This document shows, piece after piece, positions 15,984 through 23,107 of a stretch of DNA of 64,000 bases; position 1 is the stretch's first letter; every line of letters starts with the position of its first letter. Made by a program: the position numbers and the translations under genes. This DNA comes from Clostridiales bacterium. GTDB taxonomy: Bacteria > Bacillota > Clostridia > Lachnospirales > Lachnospiraceae. The notes beneath the pieces are model-generated. The model made no database searches. It saw only the letters and a list, made by a program, of their open reading frames with translations, and was not told the origin of the DNA. The stretch is from the NCBI GenBank assembly GCA_018376135.1, contig JAHABX010000009.1:54398-118397 (forward strand), read 5' to 3'.

Positions 15984-17396
15984 TCATTTCAAAATTGCAA
16001 CTCCGCTTGGCTTACGAATAATGGTGTATGCCATGTACCTTACTGCGTCCATTGCATGATCCCTCTGTTTTACCGGCTTATCCTCACCACGATCTGCCGC
16101 CTTTGCATCCCACATATAGGATGCAAACTCCTTTATGGTATTCTCGCAGCACCTGCAGATCACTATCTTATTCTGGTTCAGCAGTGATGCCACATACCGG
16201 ATGCCATCCAGCACATCATTCTTCGCTTCCTTTACCCTATAACCTCGTTTCTTCAGTTCGGCAATAAACGATGCTGCCGAAGGATCTACCACGATTCTCT
16301 GCGGGCTGATGCCTCCCAACCATTCCTTGAGATCATCCGCAAATTCGCTGTCCGTCTTCTGTTTTTTCTTATCCCTGCCACTGTAATAATATTCTCTCAT
16401 GCAAACCCATACCCCCTGCTCATCCTTGCTCCATAGCAGGAATACCGTTGCATTCTGGGTACCATAGTCACATGCCACATAATACTTCGCATCAGGTGAC
16501 AAAATTGCTTTTTCTATGACATGACGGACTTCATCGAACATGTCATAGATGATTCCTTCTGCAACTGCCCAGAGACCAAGGATATACCGCTTGAAGAACA
16601 CACCCGTGTACATGCTCCGGTATCTGGCTTTGATCTCTTCTGACAGGCTCAAATTATCATCCATCGTAAAATGGAGATACAGAAGTTTTTTGAGTCCATC
16701 CTCTTCGCCTGCTGCCTGAGCTCTTGCTCGGATCTCTTCAGCCTTTTTCTTTCCGATGAACCCGATAGCTTTATCAATCCAGTTGACCTTAAACCAATGA
16801 TAGGGACCATCCGGATTGCAGTTAAACCAAAACTTTGAACCTTTCACTGAGCACCGTCCGGTCGCCTGATTCACAAAGCTCTCCGGCATCAGTGCTACCT
16901 CGTCAAAGAATACACCCGCAAGAGTAATACCCTGTATCAGGTCCTGTGACCGTTCATCTTTGCCGCCGAAGACGTAGAAGTAATTGGTAACTCCATTCCT
17001 GGTGATTTCCACCAGATTGTCTGCACGATGATCTGTAACATGATATCCGCGGCTGCGGAGCATCAGCTTCAGCCAGAAGAGTACATTTCTCCGGAAGGAT
17101 CCAATGGTCTTTCCGCACATGGCAAAATTCTGACCGGAGAATGTCTCCATCGCCCAGAATACAAACGACAGTGACATACTGACCGTCTTCCCGGATCGTA
17201 TAGCTCCATCTGCAATGATACCGTCATAGTCTTTCACCGGGCTGTCCTGCATCCACCAGGTAAGGACCTGCTTCTGCTTACATGAGAACGGCTTGAACCT
17301 GAAGACCTGAAGAACTGTGGTAATACTCCTATTCTCCTTCATCTTCTGGATCCGATCCTTCATCCGATCCATCTTCTCATTCAGATCCATCTGCAT
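15984..17396 (-). CDS. Terminase large subunit (PBSX XtmB type)
   Basis: 470 residues. The ATPase half has Walker A GAIRSGKT near residue 65, preceded by a typical KQKQVLTWW adenine-motif region, and Walker B LAGVFFDEVAL near 170. The nuclease half starts around YYVACDYGTQNATVFLLWSK with its metal-binding Asp and includes HAMDAVRYM near the C-terminus. It cuts and pumps phage DNA through the portal. Start codons GTG 17399, ATG 17396 and ATG 17390 are close together; GGGG upstream supports the latter two. It overlaps the small-subunit gene, so the two are coupled. Confidence 0.93.
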   Translation of the reverse strand: MQMDLNEKMDRMKDRIQKMKENRSITTVLQVFRFKPFSCKQKQVLTWWMQDSPVKDYDGIIADGAIRSGKTVSMSLSFVFWAMETFSGQNFAMCGKTIGSFRRNVLFWLKLMLRSRGYHVTDHRADNLVEITRNGVTNYFYVFGGKDERSQDLIQGITLAGVFFDEVALMPESFVNQATGRCSVKGSKFWFNCNPDGPYHWFKVNWIDKAIGFIGKKKAEEIRARAQAAGEEDGLKKLLYLHFTMDDNLSLSEEIKARYRSMYTGVFFKRYILGLWAVAEGIIYDMFDEVRHVIEKAILSPDAKYYVACDYGTQNATVFLLWSKDEQGVWVCMREYYYSGRDKKKQKTDSEFADDLKEWLGGISPQRIVVDPSAASFIAELKKRGYRVKEAKNDVLDGIRYVASLLNQNKIVICRCCENTIKEFASYMWDAKAADRGEDKPVKQRDHAMDAVRYMAYTIIRKPSGVAILK

Positions 17397-18162
17397 CACC
17401 CCACAGGCTGCCTGCTTCTATATTCAGCGCTTCCAGGAATCCATCATCTGCTGTCTCTGTCTCCTGATTGTCCATCTTCATGGCAGTCAGTTCGACTTTC
17501 ATAATTTCCAGCTCCAGGCGCGCATCGTCAAAGCCAAACTTATGCAACGCTTCAATTGCGCGCTGTTTCCTTGCCTGCACGCGCGTCAAAGCATCCTCTA
17601 CAGATTGGATCTGACCAAGGATACCTTTGTACTCAACCAGTTTTGTAATCTCTCCTTTTTCAATTCCGCCTCTGCAGCTGACGGCTGTCATGCCAAGTGG
17701 AACTTTCATCTCATATTTGGGTTCCGACTGATCATCTGTGGCTTTCTTCAGATCATCAATCCTTTTCAACATCCGATGTTCTCGGACGGTAAGAAGCTGT
17801 ATCTCCTGCAGGAGAAGCTGATGCTTATCCGCCGGAACGGCATGTATCAGTCTCTTCTCATCCTCGTCCAGGCAATCAAAAAGGAGAGTCTCGAACTCTC
17901 CCGTAGTAACTGCATTCTTATTTCCCGGTGGTGCTCCACCGTCATTGCCGACAGCATTTCTATTACCTGGCTGCCCACCTTTTTTTCTTACTGAGCGCTC
18001 GCTTTTCTTATCCGAACGCTCGGTATCCCACCTATGGGTGCACTTCCAGCGGCGAACCGTCCCTTCCGGCAGATTTAGTTGACTTGCAATCTCAACTAAC
18101 TTTATGCCATTCAGGTACATGGCTTTCGCCTCTTCTATTCGTGGATCCGGCGCTCTCGCCAT
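17377..18162 (-). CDS. Terminase small subunit (PBSX XtmA type)
   Basis: 261 residues. The N-terminal HTH is clear: RIEEAKAMYLNGIKLVEIAS, LNLPEGTVRRWKCTHRWDTE. The linker KGGQPGNRNAVGNDGGAPPG with repeated GN(R/K)NAV is a hallmark of XtmA-type small terminases. A central coiled coil (LLQEIQLLTVREHRMLKRID) and a C-terminal large-subunit-binding region follow. It recognises the packaging site on phage DNA. The gene follows a terminator that closes the cargo unit upstream, so the packaging operon must be initiated downstream of that terminator or by read-through. Confidence 0.92.
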   Translation of the reverse strand: MARAPDPRIEEAKAMYLNGIKLVEIASQLNLPEGTVRRWKCTHRWDTERSDKKSERSVRKKGGQPGNRNAVGNDGGAPPGNKNAVTTGEFETLLFDCLDEDEKRLIHAVPADKHQLLLQEIQLLTVREHRMLKRIDDLKKATDDQSEPKYEMKVPLGMTAVSCRGGIEKGEITKLVEYKGILGQIQSVEDALTRVQARKQRAIEALHKFGFDDARLELEIMKVELTAMKMDNQETETADDGFLEALNIEAGSLWGDADGSE

Positions 18163-18201
18163 GCATCACCACCTCCCAATCGTGTTGTTTTGGGGATAGA
18201 A

Positions 18202-18225
18202 AAAGCAGCCCTTTACAGGCTGCTT
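18202..18225 (-). terminator. Terminator closing the membrane cargo unit
   Basis: Minus-strand stem AAGCAGCC/GGCTGCTT (8 bp), 7-base loop, followed by TTTCTATC. It lies 21 bp after the stop of the small membrane protein gene and isolates the two-gene unit from the terminase genes. Confidence 0.8.
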
Positions 18226-18246
18226 AAACTTGATTGGTTTTTAGCT

Positions 18247-18465
18247 TCAATTTCTTAAATTCTGCAAACAAAAAACCACTATGTACGATGTAAATGTCAT
18301 AACTACAGAAAATAAAATTCCTGTCAGATAAGTCAGAAGGGCATACCTTAAATTTGCAAATAGAGTCTCTTCCCCCCAGATCATATCAGCAATCCAAAAA
18401 ATCACTGAACACCATGTAAAAAAAGACACAATCACAAATATAAATGCATATATTTGATTGATCAT
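18247..18465 (-). CDS. Small two-TM membrane protein of the cargo unit
   Basis: 72 residues with two hydrophobic segments, about 4-27 (YAFIFVIVSFFTWCSVIFWI) and 42-65 (LLTYLTGILFSVVMTFTSYI), separated by a short acidic/polar loop. Two transmembrane helices are therefore predicted and almost nothing protrudes. I recognise no family; holins share this layout, but the location away from lysis genes and the coupling to an unusual upstream protein argue against it. Its ATG overlaps the last codon of the upstream gene (ATGA-type, 4 bp). Base composition is visibly more AT-rich than the flanking terminase genes. Confidence 0.7.
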   Translation of the reverse strand: MINQIYAFIFVIVSFFTWCSVIFWIADMIWGEETLFANLRYALLTYLTGILFSVVMTFTSYIVVFCLQNLRN

Positions 18466-19595
18466 TCCTCTACCACATCCTCTTCCTCTGATACCACTCC
18501 TGCAAAAGTACTATTATCTTGTATATATAGCGTTTCTTTCAATCCTTGCAATGTATCTAATCCATTCAACGCTTCGTCTACATTTATTCCCTCATTTTCC
18601 GCTTCTTCTATTATTTTTAAGACTTTTTCCAAATTTTCAAGCTGCAAACTATCTAATTCTGCTTTTTCTTTTTCCACTTCAATATCTAAAGTTTTTGCTT
18701 GCTTAATAAATCCAAGAACACCTGGCAACTCAAATCCTAATCCACTTCCTCCTACTACCGCAATATATATTGCTGCTAGTGGTATCGCACTCCTTTTAAG
18801 CTTATTAAATCCACCTTTTAATTTTTCTGTAACCTTGCCAGGCGAGTTTAAATTAAGTGAAACAGATAAATCTTCTTCATCAAAAGTTCCACCAAAAAAG
18901 CTTGTTACTCCATACATCAAACCCGCCACTTCTCTTGGACGTATGGGTTCTTCTTTTCCAACATTCAAATTAAATATCAAATCGCCTTTATATCCATAAC
19001 AATCATATATGCAATTCAAAATATCTATTGCATAATCATTCATACAGCTCAAACCGTGATATGATGATAATGATCTTAAAACATTATAACCAACTTTATT
19101 TGTTGGAATTTGTAAAATCACTTCTATTGCACGTCTTTTCTTATATGGGCATTTAATTTCAGTAATTTGACATTCTTTGTTCTCAATCTTTTTTATATCA
19201 ATTAATTCTTTTGTATAATCCAAATCAGCAATTTCATAATATTCCCCTACTATACCTATGGCAATTTTACTGCTTCCAGAATTTGGTATAACAACATAAT
19301 CTCCAGCTTTTAACTCTGTAATAAATCTTTTACACTTATTAATTGCCGTCATGGGTACTTTATCCCCATATCTATCTTTAATACCAGTTTTTAAAGTCTC
19401 TATTGTTTGACTGTCAATCACTGTATCCTTTTGAATATAATTCCATCCCAAAGCAATGAATTCTTCTTGAACAAATTCATCATAAAAATATCCAGACTTA
19501 GATCTAATCATCCAAAAATTAGTATCCTCTGGAATCTCTCTAATTTGAAAATTATGTAGATACTCAAAAAATTTATTTTGCGCTGCTAAATCCAT
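18462..19595 (-). CDS. Hypothetical membrane-anchored protein with an N-terminal PUA/EVE-like region; candidate superinfection-exclusion cargo
   Basis: 377 residues, function unknown. Residues 25-121 (NFWMIRSKSGYFYDEFVQEE, ALGW at 48-51, INKCKRFITELKAGDYVVIP, IAIGIVGEYYE) resemble in pattern the small beta-barrel readers of the PUA/EVE type found at the front of Mrr-like restriction and other defence proteins; this is a tentative reading. One hydrophobic segment at 270-290 (IPLAAIYIAVVGGSGLGFEL) would anchor it. Residues 300-335 form a coiled coil (EVEKEKAELDSLQLENLEKV). It overlaps a two-TM partner gene, has its own promoter and terminator, and sits between late-gene blocks, the classic place for lysogenic-conversion cargo. 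Confidence 0.7.
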   Translation of the reverse strand: MDLAAQNKFFEYLHNFQIREIPEDTNFWMIRSKSGYFYDEFVQEEFIALGWNYIQKDTVIDSQTIETLKTGIKDRYGDKVPMTAINKCKRFITELKAGDYVVIPNSGSSKIAIGIVGEYYEIADLDYTKELIDIKKIENKECQITEIKCPYKKRRAIEVILQIPTNKVGYNVLRSLSSYHGLSCMNDYAIDILNCIYDCYGYKGDLIFNLNVGKEEPIRPREVAGLMYGVTSFFGGTFDEEDLSVSLNLNSPGKVTEKLKGGFNKLKRSAIPLAAIYIAVVGGSGLGFELPGVLGFIKQAKTLDIEVEKEKAELDSLQLENLEKVLKIIEEAENEGINVDEALNGLDTLQGLKETLYIQDNSTFAGVVSEEEDVVEE

Positions 19596-19620
19596 TTTTG
19601 CACCCCGTACATTTTTTTAC

Positions 19621-19649
19621 ATTGTATCCCATTTTTTCTCAGAATACAA
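19621..19649 (-). promoter_or_regulatory. Promoter of the membrane cargo unit
   Basis: Minus strand: TTGTAT (19644-19649), 17 bases, TACAAT (19621-19626) preceded by GGGA. Start of transcription is expected near 19614, about 20 bases before the ATG at 19595. A sigma-A type promoter here would allow expression from the silent prophage. Confidence 0.7.
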
Positions 19650-19657
19650 CACAAACC

Positions 19658-19682
19658 ACCGACATATGCCGATGGTTCTGTG
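19658..19682 (-). terminator. Hairpin upstream of the cargo promoter
   Basis: Minus-strand stem ACCATCGGCA/TGTCGGTGGT (10 bp including G-T pairs), almost no loop, followed by TTGTGTTG. The T-run is weak, but the hairpin lies just before the cargo promoter and would limit read-through from the antirepressor gene. Confidence 0.5.
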
Positions 19683-19868
19683 AAAAATGTGTGGGTGGCA
19701 GTCTTTATTTTCACCAGCGATACTGCCAGAGCCGATTCGCTGCCGAAGCTTTGACACCCCGGCAGCAAGGGGATTCAATATGGATCATTCGCTTCCGGCT
19801 ACTCGCCCTCTGCTCTGCATTTTATTATAAAACGAACAAACCGAACAAAACGAACAATTTTTATTTTT

Positions 19869-20480
19869 TTAATAATATTTTTCAACCAACTTCGGTTTCA
19901 GATGCAAAAACTTGGTTAGATCTCCGATAATGATATGTACTACATCTGCAGCCATCCTACGTTTATCCTCAAAAGATTCTTCATCACTATATCTGATGCA
20001 GTCTTCCAGTAAAACATCCATCGCTGTCAAATCATTTCGAATCTTTTGAATGGCTTTTAGCATCTCTGGATTTTCTGGTACATTCACCACTGTTCGGCTT
20101 GAAGAATTTCCAGCAAGCTTTGTGGGCTTCAGTTCCTGCTTCGGCTCCTTTGCACGGAAATAAAAATCAACCAGATAATCATATACTTCCCACGCTTTAT
20201 CCGTATTCAGGGACTTTGCATGGAGAAGTGCTCCTTTCTCGGTCCAGAGATAAAGGTGCGACGCTCGGTTTGCAACGAGGTAGGAATTTCCTACCTGCTT
20301 CTTAAATTCTTTTAAATCATCCCCCACTAGCGATATGTAGTGTTTCCCATCTACAAATCTGCTCCTGTTCTCATTGAAGTTCTGTTTTATTCTGACGGCT
20401 GTCGATTCGTAACATTCTGCCAACTGTTTACTGGTAAGAACTCTAATCCCATGTACATTTAATGTTTGTGGTACCTGCAT
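19869..20480 (-). CDS. ORF6N-domain antirepressor-type protein
   Basis: 203 residues from the ATG at 20480, with GGAGG eight bases upstream; an earlier ATG at 20495 overlaps that site. The ORF6N domain fills residues 1-110: LNVHGIRVLTSKQLAECYES, the FNENRSRFVDGKHYISLVGD segment, and LYLWTEKGALLHAKSLNTDK. A C-terminal helical region follows (KAIQKIRNDLTAMDVLLEDC). ORF6N proteins are phage regulators related to antirepressors. It is preceded by a ribbon-helix-helix gene on the same strand, as in the module at 11.3-12.3 kb. A degenerate copy of its centre is at 12399-12602. Confidence 0.8.
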   Translation of the reverse strand: MQVPQTLNVHGIRVLTSKQLAECYESTAVRIKQNFNENRSRFVDGKHYISLVGDDLKEFKKQVGNSYLVANRASHLYLWTEKGALLHAKSLNTDKAWEVYDYLVDFYFRAKEPKQELKPTKLAGNSSSRTVVNVPENPEMLKAIQKIRNDLTAMDVLLEDCIRYSDEESFEDKRRMAADVVHIIIGDLTKFLHLKPKLVEKYY

Positions 20481-20563
20481 AATCAATGCCTCCATTTTTT
20501 AATTTGCCAAAACAGAGGTACAGTGCTACAATATTTATACCTCAATTTTGGGGGTTAGCAGGG

Positions 20564-20594
20564 GCAACCATTTCACTTTGGTCGGTGGGGTTGC
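20564..20594 (-). repeat. Intercistronic hairpin between the RHH and ORF6N genes
   Basis: Minus-strand stem GCAACC/GGTTGC with a 19-base loop, 12 bases after the RHH stop codon. It corresponds in place and partly in bases to the hairpin at 12127-12162. A second small hairpin (GAGGTA/TACCTC) lies just downstream of it. Confidence 0.5.
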
Positions 20595-20605
20595 TCCTCT
20601 TTTTT

Positions 20606-20785
20606 CTATTCTGCGATTTCCTCGTCAATTTTCTCGTTTAACCAGCCAGTTCTTGTCTTTCCCATCTTATCTAGGACTTTATCCAATGCTTCAAGTTTAT
20701 CTTTTGGAACATTAACATTAAACTGACCAATAGTTTTACGACGTTCACGAAAATAATCGGCTCTGCTTTTGTTAGTCAACTTCAT
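20606..20785 (-). CDS. Arc-type ribbon-helix-helix repressor
   Basis: 59 residues: MKLTNKSRADYFRERRKTIG, then QFNVNVPKDKLEALDKVLDK and a second helix TRTGWLNEKIDEEIAE. The pattern strand (QFNVNV), helix, turn, helix is a ribbon-helix-helix. The ribosome binding site AAGGAGG is only one base before the ATG but seven bases before the third codon, a TTG at 20779, so translation may really start at that TTG. A consensus promoter and a repeated TTGTAGYTAG motif lie upstream. It forms an RHH-antirepressor pair with the ORF6N gene downstream. Confidence 0.82.
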   Translation of the reverse strand: MKLTNKSRADYFRERRKTIGQFNVNVPKDKLEALDKVLDKMGKTRTGWLNEKIDEEIAE

Positions 20786-20809
20786 CCCTCCTTGTTGCTA
20801 ACTACAATC

Positions 20810-20838
20810 ATCATATTGTATCTAGCTACAAATGTCAA
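20810..20838 (-). promoter_or_regulatory. Promoter of the RHH/ORF6N module
   Basis: Minus strand: TTGACA (20833-20838), 17 bases, TATGAT (20810-20815). Two direct copies of TTGTAGYTAG flank the -10 box (one in the spacer, one downstream before the ribosome binding site) and may be the operator of the RHH protein. The core bases resemble the GTTGCTAC operator of the other module. Confidence 0.8.
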
Positions 20839-20839
20839 G

Positions 20840-21253
20840 TCATTTTATACCGCATTTTTCTAAATATCTATCTCGAATCACTATTCTTGGATAGTCCGGA
20901 TTTCCTGCATACCCCGTCTTCTCCGCAATCTTCACCCAACTCATACCATCTATGTATCTCATCCGGAAGATGCAGCGGGTCTGTCCATCGTCAATGCCGC
21001 TGATCCAGTTCTCCACAGCTGTAATCTGTGCCTGTCTGCGCTCTATGACTCCTTTCCGGTGCTCATATAATGCCCAATCAAAGCCGACTACACTCTGCGG
21101 TAGGGGGAAGCCAGTACTGTAATCAAAGATGGTACTGTTCCCAATTCCTGCATCTCCATGCTGCATCTCCTCCAGCTCCGCCTGAAGCCAGGGAAGCTCC
21201 CGCTTGTACTTTCTGTAATTATTCAGGAGCTTCTTGGTTATCCGTATCTCCAT
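20840..21253 (-). CDS. ArpU/RinA-type late transcription regulator
   Basis: 137 residues from the ATG at 21253, supported by GGGGGGTGA just upstream. The C-terminal half has a sigma-70 region-4-like HTH: ITAVENWISGIDDGQTRCIF, MRYIDGMSWVKIAEKTGYAG. The pattern of an N-terminal coiled coil with RKYKRELPWLQAELEEMQ matches the DUF1492/ArpU/RinA family. These proteins switch on the packaging and structural genes. Its place at the end of the replication block and before the late genes supports this. It is followed by the promoter of the RHH/ORF6N module. Confidence 0.82.
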   Translation of the reverse strand: MEIRITKKLLNNYRKYKRELPWLQAELEEMQHGDAGIGNSTIFDYSTGFPLPQSVVGFDWALYEHRKGVIERRQAQITAVENWISGIDDGQTRCIFRMRYIDGMSWVKIAEKTGYAGNPDYPRIVIRDRYLEKCGIK

Positions 21254-21296
21254 CGCTGTCACCCCCCTATTAAGTCATTTTCGTTATCTCCCCGCC

Positions 21297-21530
21297 TTAC
21301 GGAGCATCTGTCGGCGCCTGTCCATCCTTCAGACAATCACCCACGAAAGGCAGTTCACAGATTCCTGTTCCAAAAATATCTATGCCATCCCAGGAACATG
21401 TGCAGCATGACTTCCCGTCTCCCAGCTCTGCTGATCTGGCTTCACAGTCCAGATAATCACGCTGCATCTGATCAGTCACCTCAATGATTACCTGCACATG
21501 TTCGCATGGGTTAAAAAATATATACTTCAT
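21297..21530 (-). CDS. Small Cys-rich hypothetical phage protein
   Basis: 77 residues with a CCTCSW cluster near residue 43 and three other cysteines (positions about 9, 29 and 64), which may bind a metal. No domain recognised. It overlaps the previous gene by 4 bp and belongs to the early/middle transcription unit that ends with the ArpU-like regulator. Confidence 0.6.
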   Translation of the reverse strand: MKYIFFNPCEHVQVIIEVTDQMQRDYLDCEARSAELGDGKSCCTCSWDGIDIFGTGICELPFVGDCLKDGQAPTDAP

Positions 21531-22159
21531 TCTTTCTCGCCTCGAATTTCCTCCAGCTTCGCCTGGGCTTCTTCACGCGTCAGAAAAAATGTGTTCCCAA
21601 AATTACTTATGGGCATAGAGCATGAGCCATAAGAAGTAATACACTCCACATTGATTCTCGGTTTTCCATCAGGTTCTGCGTAATATTCAAGATATTCATC
21701 CTCATCTTCTCCCAGGATCCTCCCATACCGAAATCCCATTACTTCGTAAACTTCTATCTTGTTGTGATCTATATCGTACAGGGAATCTCCAATCCGGAAC
21801 GGAAACCGAAAAAGCATCCCTTCTTCCTCTGCATTCTCATATTTTCTGAGACGATCGTATATCTTTTCCTCAAGGCAGTTTTGTTTTATTTTGCATGATG
21901 ATCTATGCTTACATACCCCTGCAGTGCAATATGTTCCATTTGTCGTTGTCAATCTCATATGGGTTTCCTTTGATTTATTTTTTCCTGCATCTTTCTGTAC
22001 CTCCTTCAAGTGAAAACCGATAGACACGCAGCTTCTGGCAATATTGGTCATGTCATTCTTGATAATCTGACTGGCAGCATCCACTGTCAGTGTATCAAGG
22101 TACTGCCCCTGATAATGTGCTACCCACTGTTCCGGGGTATATGTGATATTCTCATCCAT
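21527..22159 (-). CDS. Hypothetical phage protein with Cys cluster
   Basis: 210 residues from the ATG at 22159, eight bases after AGGAG. The middle contains CTAGVCKHRSSCKIKQNCLE, a four-cysteine cluster suggestive of a zinc-binding knuckle; the second half is acidic and beta-rich (FRFPFRIGDSLYDIDHNKIE) and resembles small phage proteins that set display of a regulatory barrel. The C-terminus has FFLTREEAQAKLEEI, a phrase seen in many Clostridium phage proteins of unknown function. It overlaps its neighbours on both sides, so it is part of the early operon. I assign no function. Confidence 0.6.
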   Translation of the reverse strand: MDENITYTPEQWVAHYQGQYLDTLTVDAASQIIKNDMTNIARSCVSIGFHLKEVQKDAGKNKSKETHMRLTTTNGTYCTAGVCKHRSSCKIKQNCLEEKIYDRLRKYENAEEEGMLFRFPFRIGDSLYDIDHNKIEVYEVMGFRYGRILGEDEDEYLEYYAEPDGKPRINVECITSYGSCSMPISNFGNTFFLTREEAQAKLEEIRGEKE

Positions 22160-22391
22160 CAACTTTTCTCCTCTTGTCTAACTCATTAAAATACGAATTG
22201 GCTGCCTTGAATAATTTTTGTGCTAAAAATCCAATCCCACCAGGTACATTTTTATATCTCCGGATAATCTCATCTGATTCTGCAAGTGCCTGTTCTATAT
22301 CTGATTCTGTAAATTTCTTTACTTCTGCATATTTGAGCAGGTACCGTAAAAGATCATTTACCAGTTGATATATAGATTCCGATTTTCTCAT
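22152..22391 (-). CDS. Small helical hypothetical phage protein
   Basis: 79 residues, predicted all-helical (YQLVNDLLRYLLKYAEVKKF, SDIEQALAESDEIIRRY). No family recognised. The start overlaps the end of the RusA gene by 4 bp and its end overlaps the next gene, typical of the compact early operon. Confidence 0.55.
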   Translation of the reverse strand: MRKSESIYQLVNDLLRYLLKYAEVKKFTESDIEQALAESDEIIRRYKNVPGGIGFLAQKLFKAANSYFNELDKRRKVDG

Positions 22392-22786
22392 GGTAACTCC
22401 TCAATCCGGATATAAATTCCCGGTACCTGTGCCCAGAACTTTTCTACAATCTCAGATGCAACTAAAGCATCATCCTTCCAGAATCCCACAGATGTCATAC
22501 AGTCCTTCAGGAGCTTCTGGAGATTATCTGTATCCGGCTTACTAATCCTGTACTCTCCGTCTTTATGTCTTCCGGAAATCGGGAAACACCACTTAACCAG
22601 TAGTCGAATACCACAATCATATTTCTTTTCCGGTTTGTGTCCTTCCAGGTATCCCGTCAACTTACTTCTGGCTGTCTTAAGCGCATCCGGTTCGTAGAAT
22701 AGTGGTTTACCGTTTACCACATGAACCTGTTTTTCCTGATGCGTACAAGTCGGAGGAATCATGTTCATAAAAAACTCTGTTACCAT
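22388..22786 (-). CDS. RusA-family Holliday junction resolvase
   Basis: 132 residues from the ATG at 22786, with AAAGGAG eight bases upstream; a longer frame to 22843 is not supported. RusA features are the KPDTDNLQKLLKDCMT motif with the metal-binding aspartates (about residues 86-94) and the following GFWKDDALV with another acidic pair. RusA enzymes cleave four-way junctions and help to resolve branched phage DNA before packaging. It lies directly after the replication genes, across the iteron region. Confidence 0.88.
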   Translation of the reverse strand: MVTEFFMNMIPPTCTHQEKQVHVVNGKPLFYEPDALKTARSKLTGYLEGHKPEKKYDCGIRLLVKWCFPISGRHKDGEYRISKPDTDNLQKLLKDCMTSVGFWKDDALVASEIVEKFWAQVPGIYIRIEELP

Positions 22787-22880
22787 ATCATCAACTCCTT
22801 TCACTTTACTTCTCTGACGCAGTAAATTATCTCTCAGAGACAAAAGCTTCTTGTCAGAGGGACGGTAAGGGGACAGGGTT

Positions 22881-22907
22881 ACAAGGGGCGGAGCTAAAGC
22901 CCCTTGT
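22881..22907. repeat. Hairpin between RusA and the iteron array
   Basis: Perfect 9-bp inverted repeat ACAAGGGGC/GCCCCTTGT with a 9-base loop and no T-run in either direction, so not an ordinary terminator. It may be part of the replication or recombination site next to it. Confidence 0.5.
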
Positions 22908-22947
22908 TCCTGTACCCCCTACCTCTGACCCTGGGACAGGGACACTG

Positions 22948-23107
22948 AAATATATATACGTAGTATATATATTTTTGTCCCTCATTTTGTCCCTGGGACA
23001 AAGTCGAGAATTTTCGAGTTTGTCCCTCGTTTTGTCCCTGGGGACATTTTCGAGTTTGTCCTTGTCCCAAATCTGGGACAACGGGACATTTATTCGACTT
23101 TGTCCCT
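22948..23107. repeat. Iteron-like array with an AT-rich palindrome; candidate replication origin
   Basis: A perfect palindrome of AAATATATATAC, GTA, GTATATATATTT occupies 22948-22974. To its right TTTGTCCCT occurs at 22974-22982, 22986-22994, 23019-23027, 23031-23039 and 23099-23107, with a one-base variant at 23055-23063 and inverted GGGACAAA/GGGACAT copies between them; TTTTCGAGTTTGTCC is repeated twice. The array overlaps the last codons of the primase-helicase gene. Direct repeats beside an easily melted AT block are the usual design of phage and plasmid origins; binding by the adjacent replication protein is inferred. Confidence 0.6.

Noticed and set aside
18247..18465. Holin
   Set aside because: The two-TM layout fits, but no endolysin is adjacent, the gene overlaps an unrelated upstream gene, and it belongs to a separately promoted unit; the lysis genes probably lie left of the window.
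19586..19768. 60-codon minus-strand ORF upstream of the cargo gene
   Set aside because: It spans a hairpin and the promoter of the cargo unit, overlaps the real start, and has no ribosome binding site.
22854..23081. 75-codon minus-strand ORF with repeated DK and LEN residues
   Set aside because: It is a translation of the iteron array (TTTGTCCCT repeats) and lacks start signals.
22948..23107. CRISPR array
   Set aside because: Repeats are only 9-15 bases with irregular short gaps and no cas genes are nearby; no CRISPR was found anywhere in the window.
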